Assembly: GCF_002291425.1 (NCBI RefSeq)
Contig: NZ_CP014136.1
Span: 2,542,001 to 2,606,000 of the forward strand
DNA: 64,000 bases
Reading direction: 5' to 3'
DNA from: Gibbsiella quercinecans
GTDB taxonomy: Bacteria; Pseudomonadota; Gammaproteobacteria; Enterobacterales; Enterobacteriaceae
A program made the translations under genes and the position numbers. The number at the start of each line of letters is the position of its first letter. The stretch's first letter is position 1. The notes under the pieces were generated by a model that worked only from the letters and a program-made list of their open reading frames with translations, searched no databases and had not been told where the DNA came from. This document shows, piece by piece, positions 25,609 to 35,345 of this stretch.

Positions 25609-28398
25609 ATGGCACAGATTGCAGAAAACCCGTTGATCCTGGTTGATGGTTCCTCTTACCTCTACCGGGCATACCATGCTTTCCCTCCGCTGACCAACTC
25701 GGCCGGTGAACCGACAGGGGCTATGTATGGCGTATTGAATATGCTGCGTAGCCTGCTTTTGCAGTTTACTCCTAGCCATGTGGCCGTGGTATTTGATGCC
25801 AAAGGTAAAACCTTCCGTGATGAGCTGTTTGCTGAATATAAATCGCACCGGCCGCCAATGCCGGACGATCTGCGTGCGCAAATAGAGCCGTTGCATCAGA
25901 TGGTCAAGGCCATGGGCCTGCCGTTACTGGTGGTTCCCGGTGTGGAAGCCGATGATGTCATCGGCACGCTGGCCCAGGAGGCCGAGCAAGCTGGCCACGC
26001 GGTGCTGATCAGCACCGGTGATAAAGATATGGCGCAGTTGGTTACGCCAAACATCACTTTGATCAACACCATGAACAATACGGTGCTGGGGCCGCAGGAA
26101 GTGTGCGACAAGTACGGCATCCCACCTGAGCTGATTATCGATTTCCTGGCGCTGATGGGGGATTCATCCGATAACATCCCCGGTGTGCCCGGCATTGGCG
26201 AGAAAACCGCGCAGGCCTTGTTACAAGGCCTTGGCGGGCTGGACACCCTGTATGCCAATCTGGGGGATATCGCCGGCCTCAGCTTCCGCGGTGCCAAAAC
26301 CATGGCCGCTAAGCTGGAGCAAAACAAAGAGCTGGCATACCTTTCTTATAAACTGGCGACGATCAAAACCGACGTTGAGCTGGAATTAAGCTGTGCGCAG
26401 CTTGAAGTTGCCCAGATGGATGTCGATCAGCTCCATCAGTTGTTCAAACGCTATGAATTCAAGCGCTGGTTGGCCGACGTTGAATCCGGTTCCTGGCTGG
26501 AAAGCAAAAAAGGGGCCGCTAAGGCCGCCAGTAAGCCGCAGGCGGCCAGCGTGGCTGCCGATGATGCACCTAAGGCCCAGCTATCGCAGGAAGGCTATGT
26601 CACCATCCTGGATGACGAGACTTTCAATGCCTGGATCGAAAAGCTGAAAAAAGCCGAGGTGTTTGCCTTCGATACGGAAACCGACAGCCTGGATACTTTG
26701 AGCGCGAACCTGATCGGGCTGTCGTTTGCCATCGCGCCCGGCGAAGCCGCCTATCTGCCGGTGGCTCATGATTACCTGGACGCGCCGCCACAGTTGGATC
26801 GTGCCTACGTGCTGGAAACGCTCAAGCCGCTGCTGGAAGACAAAGACGCGTTGAAAGTGGGGCAGAACCTGAAGTTCGATAAAAGCCTGCTGGCGCGTTA
26901 TGACATCGATCTGCGCGGCATCGCCTATGACACCATGCTCGAATCTTACGTGCTCGACAGCGTGAGTGGCCGCCACGATATGGACAGCCTTGCCAATCGT
27001 TATCTGGGCCACAAAACCATCACCTTTGAAGAAATTGCCGGCAAGGGCAAAAACCAACTGACGTTTAATCAGATTGCCCTGGAACAGGCCGCGCCTTATG
27101 CGGCAGAAGACGCAGATGTGACGCTGCAGTTGCACCTGGCCATGTGGCCAACCTTGAAAGACAGCCCAGATCTGCTCACGGTATTCAATGAAATTGAAAT
27201 GCCGCTGCTGCCGGTGCTGTCGCATATTGAGCGCACCGGGGTGCTGATCGATCAGAACATCCTGGCGGCACATTCCAAAGAGCTGACCAAACGATTGGCA
27301 GAGTTGGAAATGCAAGCCCATGAGTTGGCGGAAGAGCCGTTCAACCTGGCGTCGACCAAACAGCTGCAAGCGATTCTGTATGAAAAACAGAAGCTGCCGG
27401 TGCTGAAGAAAACCCCGGGCGGCGCCCCTTCGACCAACGAAGAAGTGCTGGCCGAGCTGGCGCTGGATTACCCGCTACCGAAAGTGCTCCTGGAGTACCG
27501 CGGCCTGGCGAAGCTGAAAACCACCTATACCGATAAGCTGCCGCTGATGATTAACCCGGTCAGCGGGCGGGTGCATACCTCTTATCACCAGGCGGTGACG
27601 GCGACCGGGCGCCTTTCTTCCAGCGATCCGAACCTGCAGAACATCCCGGTGCGCAATGATGAAGGCCGCCGTATTCGCCAGGCGTTTATCGCCCCGGCTG
27701 GCTATCGTATCGTTGCGGCGGACTATTCGCAGATTGAGTTGCGGATCATGGCGCATCTGTCGCAAGACGAAGGCTTGCTTAAGGCGTTTGCCGCCGGCAA
27801 AGATATCCACCGTGCGACCGCCGCCGAAGTTTTCGGCCTGCCGCTGGATAAAGTCACGAATGAACAGCGCCGCAGCGCCAAGGCGATCAACTTCGGCCTG
27901 ATTTACGGCATGAGCGCCTTTGGGCTTTCGCGCCAGCTCAATATCCCGCGCGGTGAAGCACAGCGGTATATGGATCTGTATTTCGAACGCTACCCTGGCG
28001 TGCTGAAATACATGGAGCGTACCCGCCAGCAGGCGTCTGAGCAGGGCTATGTCAGCACGCTGGACGGCCGCCGGCTGTACCTACCGGATATCCGCGCCAG
28101 CAACGCCATGCGCCGTAAGGGCGCTGAGCGGGCAGCGATCAATGCGCCTATGCAGGGCACTGCGGCTGATATCATCAAGCGCGCGATGATTGCGGTGGAC
28201 GCCTGGCTGCAAGATCAGGACAAGCCGTTGGTACGCATGATCATGCAGGTGCACGATGAGCTGGTGTTCGAAGTGCACGAGTCGGCCATTGAGGCCGCCA
28301 GCCAGCAGATCCGCGCGTTGATGGAAGGCAGCATGCAGTTGGCCGTGCCGCTGAAGGTGGACGTCGGTGTGGGCAAGAACTGGGATGAAGCGCACTAA
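25609..28398 (+). CDS. polA: DNA polymerase I
   Basis: 929 residues (E. coli 928). N-terminal 5' nuclease (about 1-290, [14 protein letters not shown] and [10 protein letters not shown]), proofreading 3'-5' exonuclease with intact FDTETDSL, and polymerase domain with motif [10 protein letters not shown]-helix [14 protein letters not shown] and motif C VHDELVFE. The proofreading domain therefore looks active, as in enterobacteria. Processes Okazaki fragments and fills repair gaps. Confidence 0.98.
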   Translation: MAQIAENPLILVDGSSYLYRAYHAFPPLTNSAGEPTGAMYGVLNMLRSLLLQFTPSHVAVVFDAKGKTFRDELFAEYKSHRPPMPDDLRAQIEPLHQMVKAMGLPLLVVPGVEADDVIGTLAQEAEQAGHAVLISTGDKDMAQLVTPNITLINTMNNTVLGPQEVCDKYGIPPELIIDFLALMGDSSDNIPGVPGIGEKTAQALLQGLGGLDTLYANLGDIAGLSFRGAKTMAAKLEQNKELAYLSYKLATIKTDVELELSCAQLEVAQMDVDQLHQLFKRYEFKRWLADVESGSWLESKKGAAKAASKPQAASVAADDAPKAQLSQEGYVTILDDETFNAWIEKLKKAEVFAFDTETDSLDTLSANLIGLSFAIAPGEAAYLPVAHDYLDAPPQLDRAYVLETLKPLLEDKDALKVGQNLKFDKSLLARYDIDLRGIAYDTMLESYVLDSVSGRHDMDSLANRYLGHKTITFEEIAGKGKNQLTFNQIALEQAAPYAAEDADVTLQLHLAMWPTLKDSPDLLTVFNEIEMPLLPVLSHIERTGVLIDQNILAAHSKELTKRLAELEMQAHELAEEPFNLASTKQLQAILYEKQKLPVLKKTPGGAPSTNEEVLAELALDYPLPKVLLEYRGLAKLKTTYTDKLPLMINPVSGRVHTSYHQAVTATGRLSSSDPNLQNIPVRNDEGRRIRQAFIAPAGYRIVAADYSQIELRIMAHLSQDEGLLKAFAAGKDIHRATAAEVFGLPLDKVTNEQRRSAKAINFGLIYGMSAFGLSRQLNIPRGEAQRYMDLYFERYPGVLKYMERTRQQASEQGYVSTLDGRRLYLPDIRASNAMRRKGAERAAINAPMQGTAADIIKRAMIAVDAWLQDQDKPLVRMIMQVHDELVFEVHESAIEAASQQIRALMEGSMQLAVPLKVDVGVGKNWDEAH

Positions 28399-28598
28399 GG
28401 CAAGGTTTGCCGGCCGGCATGTGCCGTTGCGTTGTTAACATTCAAAGTGTAACTGGCTATAACATAAGCACTTTTTGTAATTAAGCAACAGGTTGCGCCG
28501 CTTTATCCAGCAACATTGGTGCGATTCGATGTCATTTTGTGTAAGTAAACTACAAAAAATGCTTTTTCCCTGCGGAGAAATGATGTAGAGTTACAGAT

Positions 28599-28706
28599 GT
28601 AGGGTACAGAGGTAAGATGTTCTATCTTTCAGACCTTTTACTTCACGTAATCGGATTTGGCTGAATATTAGCCGCCCCAGTCAGTTTTGACTGGGGCGTT
28701 TTTTAT
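28599..28706 (+). ncRNA. spf: Spot 42 small RNA
   Basis: About 108 nt, nearly identical to E. coli Spot 42: begins GTAGGGTACAGAGGTAAGATG and ends in a CCCCAGTCA/TGACTGGGG hairpin with T6. Hfq-dependent sRNA repressing secondary carbon-source genes, itself repressed by cAMP-CRP. Upstream, -10 TAGAGT is at 28586 and a TGTGT-N7-CTACA CRP-like site near 28537. Located after polA as in E. coli. Confidence 0.96.
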
Positions 28707-28893
28707 TGTGCAAATCAATGATTATCCATAGGATTTTCTTATTTCCCTGTCCATTGTTCCACGCGCTGTTTGCTGCCCGGCGGCAGGATCTAATCCCCCG
28801 TTGCCAACCTCCTGCCATAAGCTTTCCTGATAGCTTTTTGTCAAAACTGTAATTATATAACAAAAAAATCGCTTCCAGGCCGGCATACGGGCA

Positions 28894-28921
28894 TAAAAAA
28901 ACCCGGCGCAGGCCGGGTTTC
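28894..28921 (-). terminator. engB terminator
   Basis: AACCCGGC (28900-28907), loop GCAG, GCCGGGTT (28912-28919). On the minus strand it is followed by a run of Ts, read as As at 28895-28900. Confidence 0.88.
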
Positions 28922-28934
28922 TCTATCCGCTGGG

Positions 28935-29582
28935 TTATTCCCCTGGCGCTTCATCTTCTGGCAACGTTTCCGGTGGGATCTCACTGAACCAGGCATTGAG
29001 CTTTTGGCTTAGCTTGTCGACGCCGATCTTTTTCGGTGAAGAAAACGCTTCTACCTGCACATCACCCATGAAAGACAACACGGCTTCACGCACCATATTC
29101 ACCTGTGCCTTGCGCGCGCCCGAAGCCAGCTTGTCGGCTTTGGTCAGCAATACCAGCACCGGAATATCGACGTTCACAGCCCACTGAATCATTTGCTGAT
29201 CGAGGTCTTTGAGCGGATGGCGAATATCCATCAGCACCACCAGGCCTTTCAGGCAGTTACGCATCTGCAGGTATTCCCCGAGTGCGCGTTGCCATTTGAG
29301 CTTCATCTCTTCCGGGACCTCCGCATAGCCATAGCCGGGGAGATCGACCAGGCGGATGCCTTCTTGCACTTCGAACAGGTTGATGAGCTGGGTACGGCCC
29401 GGCGTTTTACTGGTGCGTGCCAGGCTTTTTTGGTTAGTCAGGGTATTTAAGGCGCTGGATTTGCCTGCATTGGAGCGGCCGGCGAATGCCACCTCAATGC
29501 CTGCATCCGCCGGCAGGTGGCGGATATCGGGGGCACTGGTGACGAAGTGGGTCACATGATAGTTATAATTTTTACTGGTCAA
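28935..29582 (-). CDS. engB: EngB (YihA/YsxC), ribosome-assembly GTPase
   Basis: 215 residues of the TrmE-Era-EngA-EngB GTPase group: G1 [10 protein letters not shown]3 DLPGYGYA, G4 TKADKL, G5 near FSSPKK. Required for 50S subunit assembly. The start codon is TTG (29580-29582), giving MTSKNY; GGAG 9 bp upstream supports it. The acidic C-terminal tail PEDEAPGE is typical. Divergent from csrC, as in E. coli. Confidence 0.95.
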   Translation of the reverse strand: MTSKNYNYHVTHFVTSAPDIRHLPADAGIEVAFAGRSNAGKSSALNTLTNQKSLARTSKTPGRTQLINLFEVQEGIRLVDLPGYGYAEVPEEMKLKWQRALGEYLQMRNCLKGLVVLMDIRHPLKDLDQQMIQWAVNVDIPVLVLLTKADKLASGARKAQVNMVREAVLSFMGDVQVEAFSSPKKIGVDKLSQKLNAWFSEIPPETLPEDEAPGE

Positions 29583-29697
29583 AATTTTCGTCTCCGTGAG
29601 GATGGCTTACTGGTGGGCGATTATAACTGCATCAGCGCCAAAAGGGTGGCTTTCTCTTTTTTTCAACGGGCGCGATGTGTGAATGTCCCCCTGGCCG

Positions 29698-29856
29698 TGT
29701 GAGACATTTGCCATTGGAATAGCGGGCAATGTCGCTTTATTTGCACGCCTTGTTAAAAATTAATTTTAAATAACAGATAGTTATTTTGTGGTGAGTAAAA
29801 ACTATCAGGTAAAACCCCTGCCGATGGCTTGAGCGCGTTGATGGTTCACGTAAAGT
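29698..29856 (+). promoter_or_regulatory. Putative csrC promoter region with UvrY-like site
   Basis: Possible -35 TTGAGC (29829-29834) and -10 TAAAGT (29851-29856), 16-bp spacer. TGTGAGACA at 29698-29706, about 160 bp upstream of the presumed start, resembles the half-palindromes bound by the BarA-UvrY response regulator at csrB/csrC. Both are by-eye assignments. Confidence 0.45.
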
Positions 29857-29861
29857 AGTCC

Positions 29862-30223
29862 GCAACACAGGACGTGTGGGAATGAAGGAACACTCTGGAA
29901 GAGTGGCGGCTCTCAGGGAATACGCAGGATGCGTAGAGGGCATCAGAAGGAATTGTTTGTTCGTATCTGAAAGCACGAACAGCACACGGATGGTGAAGTA
30001 TTTGCAGTCAGGATGCATGCGGGATGCACACTCAGGATGAGTGACGGCGGATGGATTACGCAAGGGATGATTTTCCTTTCAGGATGAAAGAGATAGTTGC
30101 AGGGAATGCGGTTATAACAGAGGGAAAAACTGGGACGTTGTATGTACGCATGGAAAGCGACTTTAGAATATCCTTCAGCAGAAGGTGCGAAATAGGCGGT
30201 AGGTCAAACCTACCGCCTTTTTT
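29862..30223 (+). ncRNA. csrC: CsrC, CsrA-sequestering small RNA
   Basis: Between engB and yihI, the E. coli csrC position. The roughly 360-nt stretch contains 19 GGA triplets. Four sit as exact GGA triloops on perfect 6-bp stems: 29891-29905, 29921-29935, 30029-30043 and 30076-30090. This is the CsrA-binding architecture. It ends in a 10-bp terminator GGCGGTAGGT/ACCTACCGCC (30195-30217) with T6, and the sequence after it matches E. coli csrC. It is longer than E. coli CsrC (245 nt), nearer CsrB. The start is inferred. Confidence 0.93.
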
Positions 30224-30292
30224 CTTTGCCTACTTTCTGTTAGATTCCGGCGCAATTCTATACTGAATCTACATCTCTTGAGAGCGAGCGCC

Positions 30293-30832
30293 ATGAACCA
30301 GCCATCTAAAACGCCCCGCAGCAAAGCGGCTGCGCCAAAAACCAAAAAGAAAAGCCGTGCGGAACTCGATCAGGAAGCCCGCGAACGCAAGCGTGATAAA
30401 AAACGCCGTGGCCATGCCTCGGGTTCGCGCACCCAGGTTGAAGGCGGCAAACAGAACAACAAATCATCCTCTGCCGCCAAAGATCCGCGCATCGGCAGTA
30501 AAACGCCAGTGCCGTTGGTGGTTGCCGGCGAGGTGAAGGCCAAACCGGCTAAGCCGAAAGCGCCGGTAAAACCGCGCCAGGCCCCAGAGGAAGAGCTGGC
30601 AAAACTGGAAAACGACGAGCGCCTGAATACCCTGTTGGATCGCTTGGACGACGGCGAAACCCTGAGCGCGGAAGATCAGGCCTATGTCGATCAAACGCTG
30701 GATCGCATCGATGTGCTGATGGATGAGTTGGGCATTGAGCTTGGCGACGAAGACGATGAGATCGATGAAGACGATAAGCAGGAAGATATTGTCAGGCTGC
30801 TGAAAGGCGGCAATGCCAAGGATGCATTTTAA
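30293..30832 (+). CDS. yihI: YihI, Der GTPase-activating protein
   Basis: 179 residues from ATG 30293. Lysine/arginine-rich N-terminal half ([20 protein letters not shown]) and a highly acidic C-terminal half ([15 protein letters not shown]), the YihI layout. In E. coli it stimulates the GTPase Der and restrains ribosome assembly. An upstream in-frame ATG at 30278 is not supported. Probably co-transcribed with the small ORF and hemN. Confidence 0.93.
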   Translation: MNQPSKTPRSKAAAPKTKKKSRAELDQEARERKRDKKRRGHASGSRTQVEGGKQNNKSSSAAKDPRIGSKTPVPLVVAGEVKAKPAKPKAPVKPRQAPEEELAKLENDERLNTLLDRLDDGETLSAEDQAYVDQTLDRIDVLMDELGIELGDEDDEIDEDDKQEDIVRLLKGGNAKDAF

Positions 30833-30838
30833 CGCGCT

Positions 30839-31012
30839 ATGTGGGTGATCCTGGCAATCGCGCTGCTATTGACATGTTATCTAGTGTGGTTATTCGGTAA
30901 ACTGTGGCGGCTGTCTAAACGTAAAGCACGTTTTCGCAGCGCTTCCGTGGCCAGACAGTATAGACAACAGCCCATCTCACGGCACGGTAGAAAAAAATAT
31001 CGCAAGGAGTGA
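30839..31012 (+). CDS. Hypothetical 57-residue single-span membrane protein
   Basis: ATG 30839, TGA 31010-31012. Residues 1-20 form one hydrophobic helix (MWVILAIALLLTCYLVWLFG), followed by a strongly basic tail rich in Arg, Lys and Gln. The gene starts 6 bp after the yihI stop and ends 6 bp before hemN, whose Shine-Dalgarno AAGGAG lies in its last codons, so translation may be coupled. I do not recognise a named family. From memory, some gammaproteobacteria carry a longer DUF2489 membrane protein in this slot, of which this could be a remnant. Confidence 0.6.
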   Translation: MWVILAIALLLTCYLVWLFGKLWRLSKRKARFRSASVARQYRQQPISRHGRKKYRKE

Positions 31013-31018
31013 GCAAGC

Positions 31019-32392
31019 ATGTCAGAACAGACGATTGTCTGGGATTCGGCCCTAATCCAAAAATATAATTACTCGGGGCCTCGTTACACATCCTACCCAA
31101 CGGCGCTGGAGTTTAACCAAAACTACGACGAAGCGGCGTTCCAGCGCGCGGCCGCACGTTACCCCGAGCGCCCCCTTTCACTGTATGTGCATATCCCTTT
31201 TTGCCACAAGCTTTGCTACTTTTGCGGCTGCAATAAACTGGTCACGCGCCAAACGCATAAGGCGGATGAGTACCTGGCGGCGCTGGAGCGTGAAATCATC
31301 GCCCGTGCGCCGTTGTTTGCTGGCCGTCGGGTCAGCCAGATGCACTGGGGCGGTGGCACGCCTACCTATCTTGATAAGCGGCAAATCAGCCAACTGGTGG
31401 CGATGCTGCGCCAGCATTTCGACATTCAGCCCGGCGCTGAAATGTCGATCGAGGTGGATCCGCGTGAAATTGAACTGGACGTGCTCGATCATTTACGCCA
31501 TGAGGGTTTTAATCGCCTGAGCATGGGCGTGCAGGATTTTAATAAAGACGTGCAGCGCCTGGTGAACCGTGAGCAGGACGAAGACTTTATTTTTGCCCTG
31601 ATTGCGCGGGCCAAAGCGCTGGGCTTCAATTCCAGCAATATCGACCTGATTTATGGCCTGCCGAAGCAAACGCCGGAAAGCTTCGCTTTTACTCTGCAGC
31701 GCGTGATCGCGCTGGGCCCAGATCGCCTGAGCGTATTTAACTATGCGCATCTGCCTAACCTGTTTGCCGCACAGCGCAAAATCAAAGACGCCGATTTACC
31801 CAACGCGCAGCAGAAACTGGTGATTCTGCAAGAGACCATCGCCGCGTTGACCCGCGCAGGCTATCAGTTTATCGGCATGGATCATTTTGCCCGCCCGGGT
31901 GATGAACTGGCGCAGGCGCAGCGTGCCGGCCAGTTGCACCGCAACTTCCAGGGCTATACCACCCAAGGGGATTGCGATCTGCTGGGGCTTGGCGTCTCCG
32001 CCATCAGTATGCTGGGCGATAGCTATGCGCAGAACCAGAAAGAGCTGAAGGCCTATTACAGCAGCGTGGAAGCACGTGGCAATGCGCTATGGCGTGGGCT
32101 GGCGCTGTCGGCGGACGACTGCCTGCGCCGCGATGTGATCAAGACGCTGATTTGTAATTTTCAATTGGACTATGCGCCGATCGAAAAACAGTATGGCATT
32201 CCTTTCAATGCCTATTTTGCTGACGATCTGGCGTTGTTGGCGCCGCTGGTGGATGACGGGCTGGTGGAAAGGCTGCCCGACAGGCTGCGCGTAACGCCGC
32301 GCGGCCGTTTGTTGATCCGTAACATCTGTATGTGTTTTGACGTCTATTTGCGCAAGCCCGCCCATGCCCAGCAGTTTTCCCGGGTGATTTAG
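31019..32392 (+). CDS. hemN: HemN, oxygen-independent coproporphyrinogen III oxidase
   Basis: 457 residues, as in E. coli. Radical-SAM cysteines C62, C66 and C69 (CHKLCYFCGC), with the extra C71 of HemN; the GGGTPTYL glycine motif binds SAM. Decarboxylates two propionates of coproporphyrinogen III in anaerobic haem synthesis, in the cytoplasm. Ends shortly before a bidirectional terminator shared with yshB. Confidence 0.97.
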   Translation: MSEQTIVWDSALIQKYNYSGPRYTSYPTALEFNQNYDEAAFQRAAARYPERPLSLYVHIPFCHKLCYFCGCNKLVTRQTHKADEYLAALEREIIARAPLFAGRRVSQMHWGGGTPTYLDKRQISQLVAMLRQHFDIQPGAEMSIEVDPREIELDVLDHLRHEGFNRLSMGVQDFNKDVQRLVNREQDEDFIFALIARAKALGFNSSNIDLIYGLPKQTPESFAFTLQRVIALGPDRLSVFNYAHLPNLFAAQRKIKDADLPNAQQKLVILQETIAALTRAGYQFIGMDHFARPGDELAQAQRAGQLHRNFQGYTTQGDCDLLGLGVSAISMLGDSYAQNQKELKAYYSSVEARGNALWRGLALSADDCLRRDVIKTLICNFQLDYAPIEKQYGIPFNAYFADDLALLAPLVDDGLVERLPDRLRVTPRGRLLIRNICMCFDVYLRKPAHAQQFSRVI

Positions 32393-32423
32393 CGCCTTTG
32401 TTGGCTGGAAGTTTCACTGCATA

Positions 32424-32454
32424 AAACAACAGCCGCGTGTGCGGCTGTTGTTTT
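32424..32454. terminator. Bidirectional terminator between hemN and yshB
   Basis: AAACAACAGCCGC, loop GTGT, GCGGCTGTTGTTTT: a 12-bp stem with As on the left and Ts on the right, serving the convergent hemN and yshB. Confidence 0.88.
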
Positions 32455-32575
32455 AACTGAACAAATTGATAAGTGCGGCACACAATACCGCAGCAAAAGC
32501 TGCTTGCGGTGTGTGGCTGGCGGCAGCGCTGACGTCTGCGCCATGGGTAATGAATACGATGAGTGAATCCAACAT
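32453..32575 (-). CDS. yshB: YshB-like small protein (40 residues)
   Basis: Reads MLDSLIVFITHGADVSAAAS, then HTPQAAFAAVLCAALINLFS, and stops. The second half matches E. coli YshB (36 aa, HTPQTAVAAVLCAAMIGLFS) and the position between hemN and glnG is the same. A strong Shine-Dalgarno GGAGG lies 6 bp before the ATG. Predicted small inner-membrane protein; function unknown, though in Salmonella a YshB is linked to intracellular behaviour. Confidence 0.88.
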   Translation of the reverse strand: MLDSLIVFITHGADVSAAASHTPQAAFAAVLCAALINLFS

Positions 32576-32688
32576 CGCGAACCTCCGGAGTTTACGCCAC
32601 GATCATACTGCGGCGGCGCGCTCTGTAAAGCCTGTTTCTTGCCAATTTTTGTGCGATTGATTGTATTTTTTATAATCAGTTCCGCACC

Positions 32689-34101
32689 TTACTCCATCCC
32701 GAGCTCTTTCAGCTTACGCGTCAGCGTATTTCGGCCCCAGCCCAGTAGCCGTGCGGCTTCCTGCTTGTGCCCCTGCGTGTGGCGCAGCGCGGTGGTGAGC
32801 AAGGTGCGCTCCATCTCCGGCTGTGCCTCTGAGAGCAGGTTTTGATGACCGGAACGCAACGCGCGATCGGCCCATTGCGCCAGCAGCGTGGCCCAACTGT
32901 CCGGCAGGCTATGGCCTCCGCTTTCCGGCATGCTGGTTTCGAACAGCTCGCTGGGCAGATCCTGGATCAGCACTTCCTGGCCAGCGGCCATCACGGTCAG
33001 CCAGCGGCAGGTATTCTCCAACTGACGTACGTTCCCCGGCCATGGCAGGCGGGTCAGAGCAGTTTCCGTTTCCGGGTGCAGATTTTTAGCCTCGACGCCC
33101 AGCTCTTTCGCCGCCACCTGCAAGAAGTAACGCGCCAGGCGAGGGATATCCTCGCGCCGTTCGCGCAGCGGCGGCAGATGCACGCGGATCACGTTCAGGC
33201 GGTGGAACAAATCCTCCCTGAACTTGCCTTCCTGTACGCGCTGTTCCAGGTTTTGGTGGGTTGCGGCGATGATTCGCACGTCCACTTTTACCGGCGCATA
33301 GCCGCCCACGCGGTAGAACTGGCCGTCGGCCAGCACACGCAGCAGGCGTGTCTGGACATCAAGCGGCATATCGCCGATTTCATCCAGGAACAGCGTGCCG
33401 CCATCGGCCTGTTCAAAGCGGCCCTGGCGTATTTGGTTGGCGCCGGTAAACGCCCCCTTTTCATGACCGAACAGTTCAGATTCGATCAGGTCTTTCGGGA
33501 TCGCCGCCATATTCAGCGCGATGAACGGGGATTTGGCTCGCGGGCTGTGGCGATGCAGCGCGTGGGCCACCAGTTCTTTACCGGTCCCGGATTCGCCATT
33601 GATCAGCACGCTGATGGATGAGCGCGACAGCCGCCCAATAATGCGGAACACATCCTGCATCGCTGGCGCTTCGCCAATGATGTCGGTGGTGGGGCCGCTG
33701 GCAGGCTGGCTGCGTGCCGGCTGTTGCTGCTCCTGATAGTGGCTGATCGCACGTTCGACCAGCGCGACGGCTTCGTCGATGTCGAACGGCTTGGGCAGGT
33801 AATCAAAGGCGCCCTGTTGATAGGCACTGACGGCGGCATCCAGATCTGAATGAGCGGTCATGATGATAACCGGCAGCATTGGGTGACGTTGTTTGATCTG
33901 TTTGAGCAGCGCCAGGCCATCCATACCCGGCATGCGAATATCAGACAACAACACATCAGGCGTTTGCGTGGCCAATGCTTCCAGTACTTCATTCCCGCTG
34001 TCGAATGTGGCGCAGCTCACACCCGCTCCAGTGAGCGCGCGTTCAAGCACCCAGCGGATGGAGCTATCGTCATCGACGATCCAGACTATCCCTCGTTGCA
34101 T
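32689..34101 (-). CDS. glnG: GlnG (NtrC), nitrogen response regulator
   Basis: 470 residues from ATG 34101 ([12 protein letters not shown]). Receiver domain with phosphorylated D54 (LLSDIRMPG), AAA+ sigma-54 activator domain (Walker A GESGTGKE, sigma-54 loop GAFTGA, FLDEIGD) and C-terminal Fis-type HTH ([18 protein letters not shown]). Activates sigma-54 promoters under nitrogen limitation. Begins 8 bp after the glnL stop. Longer open starts lie inside glnL and are rejected. Confidence 0.97.
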   Translation of the reverse strand: MQRGIVWIVDDDSSIRWVLERALTGAGVSCATFDSGNEVLEALATQTPDVLLSDIRMPGMDGLALLKQIKQRHPMLPVIIMTAHSDLDAAVSAYQQGAFDYLPKPFDIDEAVALVERAISHYQEQQQPARSQPASGPTTDIIGEAPAMQDVFRIIGRLSRSSISVLINGESGTGKELVAHALHRHSPRAKSPFIALNMAAIPKDLIESELFGHEKGAFTGANQIRQGRFEQADGGTLFLDEIGDMPLDVQTRLLRVLADGQFYRVGGYAPVKVDVRIIAATHQNLEQRVQEGKFREDLFHRLNVIRVHLPPLRERREDIPRLARYFLQVAAKELGVEAKNLHPETETALTRLPWPGNVRQLENTCRWLTVMAAGQEVLIQDLPSELFETSMPESGGHSLPDSWATLLAQWADRALRSGHQNLLSEAQPEMERTLLTTALRHTQGHKQEAARLLGWGRNTLTRKLKELGME

Positions 34102-34109
34102 AGAAAACC

Positions 34110-35159
34110 TCACTGGCGAATAGGCAGGTAAACCGAAAATTCGGTATGTCCTGGCCAACTGTTGAACTCAATTTTGCCGCAATGCTGATCGATAAGATTA
34201 CGAGCGATGGATAATCCCAGGCCGGTGCCGCCTTCGCGGCCGCTGACCATTGGGTAAAACAGCGTATCCTGCAGCTGTGCCGGTACGCCGGGGCCGTCAT
34301 CTTCAATGTCGATGCGGGCAACCAGACGGTAGCGGGTACCGTGCAGGGTTATCTGGAAGGCGGTGCGCGTGCGTAGGGTGATGGTGCCGCCCTCGCTGCT
34401 TAGCGCCTGCAGCGCGTTGCGGGTGATATTCAGCAACACCTGTTCAATTTGATCGGGATCGTGTGCCAGTTCGGGCAGGCTGGGATCGTAGTCACGCACC
34501 AGCGTCACATTGTCCGGTTTTTCCAGCGAAACCAATTGGCATACCCGTTCTGCCACCTGGTGGATGCTCTGGGTAATATGTTGGCCTGGGCGCTGTGGCC
34601 CCAGCAGGCGATCCACCAGATTGCGCAGGCGGTCTGCCTGTTCAATGATCACTTTGGTGTATTCGGTCAGCGTCGGGTCTGGCAGCGCCTTGGCCAAGAG
34701 TTGCGCCGCGCCACGCAGCCCACCCAGCGGGTTTTTGATTTCATGCGCCAGCCCGCGGACCAGATCGCGAGCGGCAACCTGTTGCGCGTGCTGCAACTGT
34801 TCCTGGCTCAGGCGGCGTTGGTTATCCATCGGCGCCAGTTCCATCAGGATATAGCCATCGGGGAGCGCCTGGGCGGTAAGGGAAAGAATATGCGCACGGC
34901 TGTCGACCACCAGCGTGACTTCATTGTCAGTGAACCCCTGGCCGGTATTCAGGCTTTCGCGCATCAACTCAATGTTCAGTGAAAAATAACCAAGCAGCTC
35001 GGGCAGCGGGGTGCCGAAAAGTTTACGCGAGCTTTGCGCCAGCAATTGCTGGGCCGCCGGGTTCGCGTAATGAACCGCTAATTCATCATCCAACAGCAGA
35101 ATGCTGTTAATGAGAGAATTGAGGATCTGCCCAGCATCGGGCAGCTTGCCAGTTGCCAT
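34110..35159 (-). CDS. glnL: GlnL (NtrB), nitrogen sensor kinase/phosphatase
   Basis: 349 residues as in E. coli. N-terminal PAS domain (about 10-110), phospho-acceptor H139 in [12 protein letters not shown], and ATPase domain with N-box and G-boxes ([18 protein letters not shown]). No membrane segments, so cytosolic. Phosphorylates or dephosphorylates NtrC under PII control. Second gene of glnA-glnL-glnG. Confidence 0.96.
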   Translation of the reverse strand: MATGKLPDAGQILNSLINSILLLDDELAVHYANPAAQQLLAQSSRKLFGTPLPELLGYFSLNIELMRESLNTGQGFTDNEVTLVVDSRAHILSLTAQALPDGYILMELAPMDNQRRLSQEQLQHAQQVAARDLVRGLAHEIKNPLGGLRGAAQLLAKALPDPTLTEYTKVIIEQADRLRNLVDRLLGPQRPGQHITQSIHQVAERVCQLVSLEKPDNVTLVRDYDPSLPELAHDPDQIEQVLLNITRNALQALSSEGGTITLRTRTAFQITLHGTRYRLVARIDIEDDGPGVPAQLQDTLFYPMVSGREGGTGLGLSIARNLIDQHCGKIEFNSWPGHTEFSVYLPIRQ

Positions 35160-35252
35160 ACCGCAGACTCCTGCACTTTTTTAGTGCGTTTATCCTACTC
35201 CATTCGGCGTAACCGCGGAACAGCGTAGCCTTGCAGAAAACCGTGTGGAGAA

Positions 35253-35276
35253 AAAAGCCCATCCGAAGATGGGCTG
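35253..35276 (-). terminator. glnA-glnL intergenic terminator
   Basis: AGCCCATC, loop CGAA, GATGGGCT (35256-35275); on the minus strand it is followed by TTTTTT. It lies 93 bp upstream of glnL and would reduce read-through from glnA, as in E. coli. It could also end a GlnZ-like sRNA. Confidence 0.85.
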
Positions 35277-35314
35277 AAAGTTTCCACGGCAACAAAAAAA
35301 CGACAACAAAATTG

Positions 35315-35337
35315 GGGGCGCCACCGTGGGGACGCCC
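35315..35337 (-). terminator. GC-rich hairpin directly after glnA
   Basis: On the minus strand GGGCGTCC and GGCGCCC pair imperfectly 9 nt after the glnA stop, followed by CAATTTTGTTG. A weak terminator or RNA-processing hairpin. Confidence 0.5.
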
Positions 35338-35345
35338 AGCGTGTG

